From contig JAJUFK010000016.1 in the NCBI GenBank assembly GCA_029266015.1, positions 1-17,468 of the forward strand: a stretch of DNA of 17,468 nucleotides. The letters are read 5' to 3'. How positions within the stretch are numbered: the stretch's first letter is position 1; each line of letters opens with the position of its first letter. Below are positions 14,801 to 17,468 of the stretch, in pieces. A program made the translations under genes and the position numbers. Source of the DNA: Bacteroidota bacterium (GTDB lineage: Bacteria; Bacteroidota; Bacteroidia; Bacteroidales; UBA1715). Under the pieces are notes generated by a model. That model did not search any database. It had not been told where the DNA came from and saw nothing but the letters and a program-made list of their open reading frames with translations.

Positions 14801-16434
14801 GGAATAATTCTTTTACCGATGCCAATAATATAAATCTACCGGCTGGAACATATTCTGTAACAATTACCGATGCCTGCGACGACAATATTGTAAAAACAGC
14901 AACTATTCAAGAACCTCAAAAATTAACCTATACAATGTCGATTGAAGATGTTACATGCTACGGTAAATCAGATGGAACTATACGTATAGAAGCAAGTAAA
15001 GGTATTGAACCATATACAATTTCATGGAATAACCAATTTCAAGGATTTACTCAAAAAAATATTCCTGCAGGAACATATGAATGTATTATAAGCGATGCTT
15101 GTAACGACTCATATACAATACAAAGTACAGTTAACCAACCCGATTTATTTGATATAGATGTAGAAACAAACAATGTTACGTGCAATGGATTAGGTAATGG
15201 TTCGGCAACTATTATTCCCAAAGGCGGAGTAGAGCCATACTTGTACCGATGGAATATAGGATTACAAACTAAAACAGTACAAGGATTATTTCCGGGATTA
15301 TACAGTGTTAATGTGTATGATGCTCGAGGTTGTTTAGCTTCTGAAGTATTTACTATTACACAACCCGAGACATTAGATATTCAGTTACAAGTAACAAACG
15401 CAGAATGTAATGCTCAAAACGGTGCTATATCTGCATCTGTTATTGGCGGAACAGCACCATATTCATACAAATGGTCACAACAATCGCAAACACAAAATAT
15501 ACAAGAATTGGCACAAGGGAAATATACTCTTACTGTAACCGATTATAATAACTGTACACAAACGGCACAAGCAACCGTAAGTATAGAAACTCCTTCCTAC
15601 CCAATTTGCTTAGTAACAATTGACAGAGATTTAGGCACCAACAAAATAATTTGGGAAAAAGTTTGGAATTCAAGTATAGAAAAAGTTCATATATATAAAA
15701 TGAGTGGAGGTGAATATAAATGGATAGGCAGTGTAGATTCTGTACGACAATCATATTTTGATGATTATATTACAAATCCATTACAATCGCCATCGCGATA
15801 TGTTATACAAACTGAAGATGCGTGTAAACACAAATCTCAATTGAGTCCATTTCATCAAACAATTCATTTAGGTGTTTCACCCGGAACCGATGGTGTAAGT
15901 AATGTGTTAGACTGGACCGATTATATTGACGAATCAGGAGAATTTGTTCCTGTTTGGTACTATATTTATCGTGGAACTACAAAAAATAATTTAGTATTAC
16001 ACGATTCCGTTGATGCTAAAGTGGCTAGCGAATGGAATGACACAAATCCAATGGGGGCAAGATATTACAAAATAGGTGTTAAAAAAGAACAAGCTTGTAT
16101 TACAAGTGGAATTTTAAAAATTGAAAGTGGCCCCTATACTTTAGCTATGAGCAACATAGCCGAAGCTCAAACCTGTGAAACATCAATTTTGACACCACAA
16201 CTATACACACAAGTGTACCCAAACCCATCTACCGATGATATAACAATTGATATACAATCACAATACAAATGCAAAGCTACCTTGAGCAATATTGCCGGAA
16301 TTGTAGTTTGGAAACAAGACCAAATCAATCCAGGCGAAACTGTATATATACATTCACTGCCTCAAGGTTTATACACGCTGTGGGTTCAATGTGGTAACAC
16401 TAAACATTCTCAAATTATTGTTATTCAAAAATAA
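11887..16434 (+). CDS. T9SS-secreted SprB-repeat surface protein
   Basis: This is a 1515-residue secreted protein expected on the cell surface or released. The signal peptide is at 1-25 (LYTSIFTVIILIFFTSFTFS). Residues 26-541 look like a series of Ig/PKD-like beta-domains with paired cysteines (TVCDGSTITLSAV; YSYEWTLPSG). Nine SprB-type repeats of about 75 residues occupy 542-1237; each has the frame [VI]-x-C-x-G-x2-[DN]-G, GG-x3-PY, W, a G-x-Y-x-[VL] strand and a closing [EQ]P. Residues 1238-1425 hold fibronectin III-like segments (WYYIYRGTTKNN). The C-terminal 77 residues (1439-1515) are a type A T9SS sorting domain: YPNPS at 1444-1448, LPQGLYTLWV, and IIVIQK at the end. SprB is the mobile gliding adhesin of Flavobacterium, but many non-gliders carry such repeats, so adhesion is likely and gliding unproven. 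ATG 11893 is an alternative start. It is flanked by its own promoter candidate and appears monocistronic. Confidence 0.92.
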   Translation: MIMKHLYTSIFTVIILIFFTSFTFSQKIIIGGTDGTIASYNPLPPTPPYTLGTVGPYIDGVNKAGKIVNICSGTSISMSATTSITLNTFQWFKSVAVYNRLTRTYQWSAWAAISKATDKIFTVNYETEFNSSTIYHIVYFCSITNKGGTTFTAPIGFSKALAPVVQPLQVEVSYACPGQNATIIPDFDVTGDQTQVFWERELNANPGVWSEISSGSVNPFYFPADTYRDGTYDYRLAIVHTCVNYRSQSLNDLGVYIAPAFNESFAALAPTSKTKTVCINTQTDFTFTINGYNNFHSYTHTWEYLPNGGTTWTKITAANAGTVFRDYNTTSLKIIPNAESYHNMQFRLTSVGACKTITSEVCTLLLQVPADITNITTSAETVCDGSTITLSAVINSNPLAAPVQYRWKVDNNIVPGQVFATTNNQLSFTMPNSTKTFTCEVQNGDRCIGTIDSYSKSIQVYSPPTVSIIPSISGCGGSTANLTAYGNGSKSPYSYEWTLPSGAKVTGQSIINQPTNNIYHVKVTDACDKTATNSVTVNSVPLLTIAVSKQNVKCASQANGKLTTQISGGVSPYSIRLFKKDNSGIFNPYITIPSYNQAFISIDTLRAGDYKIEIKDMCDSTKTANITITEPKELLAYITNYKHVTCYNGGNGEASIGIEGGSEPYIINWISGQKTQYVQGLFAGNYIANITDNNGCFTSTSVEICQPQPFNVQINTSNVTCYGTATGSISAVPQGGTLPYTISVENSLGNTLSNTELLSLTAGEYMLTAQDNCGTTIKQKITITQPPRLTYNLTSTDISCNGLTDGKASIDIVHAQSPYTITWETGETTSTITNLSKGYYTVTLTDACSSITDSIDIEEPLELELELTSTNITCIGALNGSALALVNGGTVPYSYIWSNGKNTQGISSLPQGKYTVQVQDSRGCKKMLTTTITEPEPLQAQITATNATCFGKSNGSILVQVSGGTLPYSYNWNNSFTDANNINLPAGTYSVTITDACDDNIVKTATIQEPQKLTYTMSIEDVTCYGKSDGTIRIEASKGIEPYTISWNNQFQGFTQKNIPAGTYECIISDACNDSYTIQSTVNQPDLFDIDVETNNVTCNGLGNGSATIIPKGGVEPYLYRWNIGLQTKTVQGLFPGLYSVNVYDARGCLASEVFTITQPETLDIQLQVTNAECNAQNGAISASVIGGTAPYSYKWSQQSQTQNIQELAQGKYTLTVTDYNNCTQTAQATVSIETPSYPICLVTIDRDLGTNKIIWEKVWNSSIEKVHIYKMSGGEYKWIGSVDSVRQSYFDDYITNPLQSPSRYVIQTEDACKHKSQLSPFHQTIHLGVSPGTDGVSNVLDWTDYIDESGEFVPVWYYIYRGTTKNNLVLHDSVDAKVASEWNDTNPMGARYYKIGVKKEQACITSGILKIESGPYTLAMSNIAEAQTCETSILTPQLYTQVYPNPSTDDITIDIQSQYKCKATLSNIAGIVVWKQDQINPGETVYIHSLPQGLYTLWVQCGNTKHSQIIVIQK
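13510..15597 (+). repeat. nine tandem SprB-type coding repeats (about 225 bp each)
   Basis: Units start near 13510, 13786, 14014, 14251, 14473, 14698, 14923, 15148 and 15373, which gives lengths of 276, 228, 237, 222 and then four of exactly 225 bases. Each encodes one SprB-like domain that begins with an L- or F-led strand and a C about ten residues in, and ends in an EP or QP. The first unit carries an insertion, and the last has lost part of its Cys-Gly turn (AECNAQNG). The units differ at most codons, so the array is old, but short words are shared exactly at matching phase. Confidence 0.88.
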
Positions 16435-16522
16435 CAGTAATTCCATATATAGAAAATGGTTTTACAAGAATTTATTTGTGAATTATATTTGTATTGATTT
16501 TATTTAAAATAACACGATTTTT

Positions 16523-16549
16523 AGCAGACTACTCGTGTATATATCTGCT
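16523..16549. promoter_or_regulatory. short inverted repeat upstream of tgt
   Basis: AGCAGA (16523-16528) and TCTGCT (16544-16549) form a perfect 6-base inverted repeat with a 15-base spacer. It ends 6 bases before the candidate -7 element of tgt, where the -33 region should be, so it could be an operator or chance. The gap 16435-16577 otherwise holds only a 4-base stem (16443-16459) after the previous stop, too weak to call a terminator. Confidence 0.25.
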
Positions 16550-16555
16550 TTATAT

Positions 16556-16563
16556 TATATTTG
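16556..16563 (+). promoter_or_regulatory. candidate -7 element for tgt
   Basis: TATATTTG is a full match to TAnnTTTG and lies 14 bases before the tgt ATG, so any leader would be under about 10 bases. That leaves no room for a preQ1 riboswitch. I see no TTG at a -33 distance. Confidence 0.45.
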
Positions 16564-16577
16564 CCAAAATTTTTTAC

Positions 16578-17468
16578 ATGCAATTTACAATATCATCTAC
16601 TGATACTCATTCACAAGCACGTGCCGGAACTATCAGTACCGACCACGGAACAATACAAACTCCTATTTTTATGCCTGTAGGTACAGTTGGTTCTGTAAAA
16701 GGGATACACATGCGTGAGTTACGTGATGATATAAATGCTCAGATAATTTTAGGAAACACATACCATTTATATCTCCGTCCCGGACTTGACACTATTCGTA
16801 AAGCTGGTGGTTTACATACATTCAATGGGTGGAATAAACCAATTTTAACCGATAGCGGCGGATACCAAGTTTTCTCACTTTCACACAATCGAAGACTCAC
16901 CGAAGAAGGAGCAGTATTTAAATCGCATATTGACGGTTCAAAACACGTATTTACTCCCGAAAATGTAGTTAATACACAACGAATTATTGGAGCAGATATT
17001 ATAATGGCTCTTGATGAATGCACACCATACCCATGTGAATACAATTATGCAAAAAAATCAATGGAATTAACTCACCGTTGGCTTGCTCGTGGTGTAGAAC
17101 ACTTTACAAAAACAGAACCATTGTATGGATATACACAAACGTTTTTTCCCATAGTACAAGGAAGCGTATATAAAGATTTACGGGCACAATCGGCAGAATA
17201 TATTGCATCGTACAATATGGAAGGTAATGCTATAGGCGGATTAAGTGTTGGCGAGCCCGTAGAAGATATGTATGAGATGCTTTCTGTTGTAAACAGCATT
17301 TTGCCAAAAGACAAACCAAGATATTTAATGGGAGTAGGAACACCTATAAATATTTTAGAAGCCATAGCTTTGGGTACCGATATGTTTGACTGTGTAATGC
17401 CAACTCGCAATGGAAGAAACGGAATGCTATTTACATGGAATGGTATAATTAATATAAAAAACAAAAAA
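16578..17468 (+). CDS. tgt: queuine/preQ1 tRNA-guanine transglycosylase, cut by right edge
   Basis: This enzyme exchanges guanine-34 of GUN-anticodon tRNAs for preQ1 in the queuosine pathway. My translation from the ATG at 16578 gives 297 residues, open to the edge; the family is usually about 375, so roughly the last 80 are missing, including the CxCxxC-H zinc site. The visible TIM-barrel part is intact: TPIFMPVGTVGSVKG, ILGNTYHLYLRPG, the acid D92 in LTDSGGYQVFSL, ALDECTPYP, the base-recognition GGLSVGEP, YLMGVGTP, and the nucleophile D271 in DMFDCVMPTRNGRNG. The start was chosen because MQFTISSTDTHSQARAGTI aligns with the usual N-terminus. It follows the SprB-repeat gene by 143 bases with its own -7 candidate, so it is likely transcribed separately. 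Confidence 0.96.
   Translation, partial: MQFTISSTDTHSQARAGTISTDHGTIQTPIFMPVGTVGSVKGIHMRELRDDINAQIILGNTYHLYLRPGLDTIRKAGGLHTFNGWNKPILTDSGGYQVFSLSHNRRLTEEGAVFKSHIDGSKHVFTPENVVNTQRIIGADIIMALDECTPYPCEYNYAKKSMELTHRWLARGVEHFTKTEPLYGYTQTFFPIVQGSVYKDLRAQSAEYIASYNMEGNAIGGLSVGEPVEDMYEMLSVVNSILPKDKPRYLMGVGTPINILEAIALGTDMFDCVMPTRNGRNGMLFTWNGIINIKNKK

Noticed and set aside
13510..15597. Regular 225-base periodicity as a CRISPR or satellite array
   Set aside because: The period is explained by in-frame protein domains, the units are strongly diverged in DNA, and there are no conserved short repeats with unique spacers.
16443..16459. CCAT...ATGG stem followed by T-rich sequence after the SprB-repeat gene
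   Set aside because: The stem is only 4 base pairs with a 9-base loop, too weak for an intrinsic terminator.

Overview
This 17.5-kb window looks like chromosomal sequence from a member of the Bacteroidota. The support is a low-GC composition, a C-terminal type IX secretion (T9SS) sorting domain with SprB-type repeats, a TPR/SpoIIE phosphatase and an HTH-less sigma-54 activator of kinds common in this phylum, and promoter-like TAnnTTTG elements instead of an E. coli-type -10. I cannot name a genus. The content is mostly ordinary core genes with two accessory themes, signalling and cell-surface secretion. I see no rRNA, tRNA, CRISPR array or complete mobile element.

Layout. Minus strand, 5058 down to 1: alaS (alanyl-tRNA synthetase), a small LEA-type lipoprotein, then a 7TM-PAS histidine kinase cut by the left edge. 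Plus strand, 5245-6846: a membrane-anchored M23 (LytM) peptidase and a DUF2238/YjdF-like membrane protein, probably one operon. A divergent promoter region with mirror-image -7 elements separates alaS from the peptidase. Minus strand, 9454-6848: a secreted-end TPR / transmembrane / SpoIIE-phosphatase protein that meets the YjdF-like gene tail to tail with one base between the stops. Plus strand, 9604-11739: rfaE1 (heptose-7-phosphate kinase) followed 3 bases later by an NtrC-type response regulator that lacks a DNA-binding domain. Plus strand, 11887-16434: a 1515-residue secreted protein with nine tandem SprB-type repeats and a T9SS sorting domain. Plus strand, 16578 to the right edge: tgt (queuine tRNA-ribosyltransferase), cut before its zinc site.

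How they may work together. Several products act at the envelope: the M23 peptidase trims peptidoglycan, RfaE1 feeds ADP-heptose to LPS core synthesis, the SprB-like protein is exported through the outer membrane by T9SS, and the lipoprotein sits in a membrane. Three signalling proteins (the histidine kinase, the TPR-SpoIIE phosphatase and the sigma-54 response regulator) lie among them, but nothing in the sequence proves that they are partners. alaS and tgt are tRNA functions.

The most interesting points are the regular SprB array, the HTH-less sigma-54 activator coupled to a heptose kinase, and a GC-rich, non-homologous run at the extreme left edge exactly where the histidine kinase should carry its ATP-binding DxGxG motif. 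The last suggests an element junction or a bad contig end. I found no convincing wholly new system.
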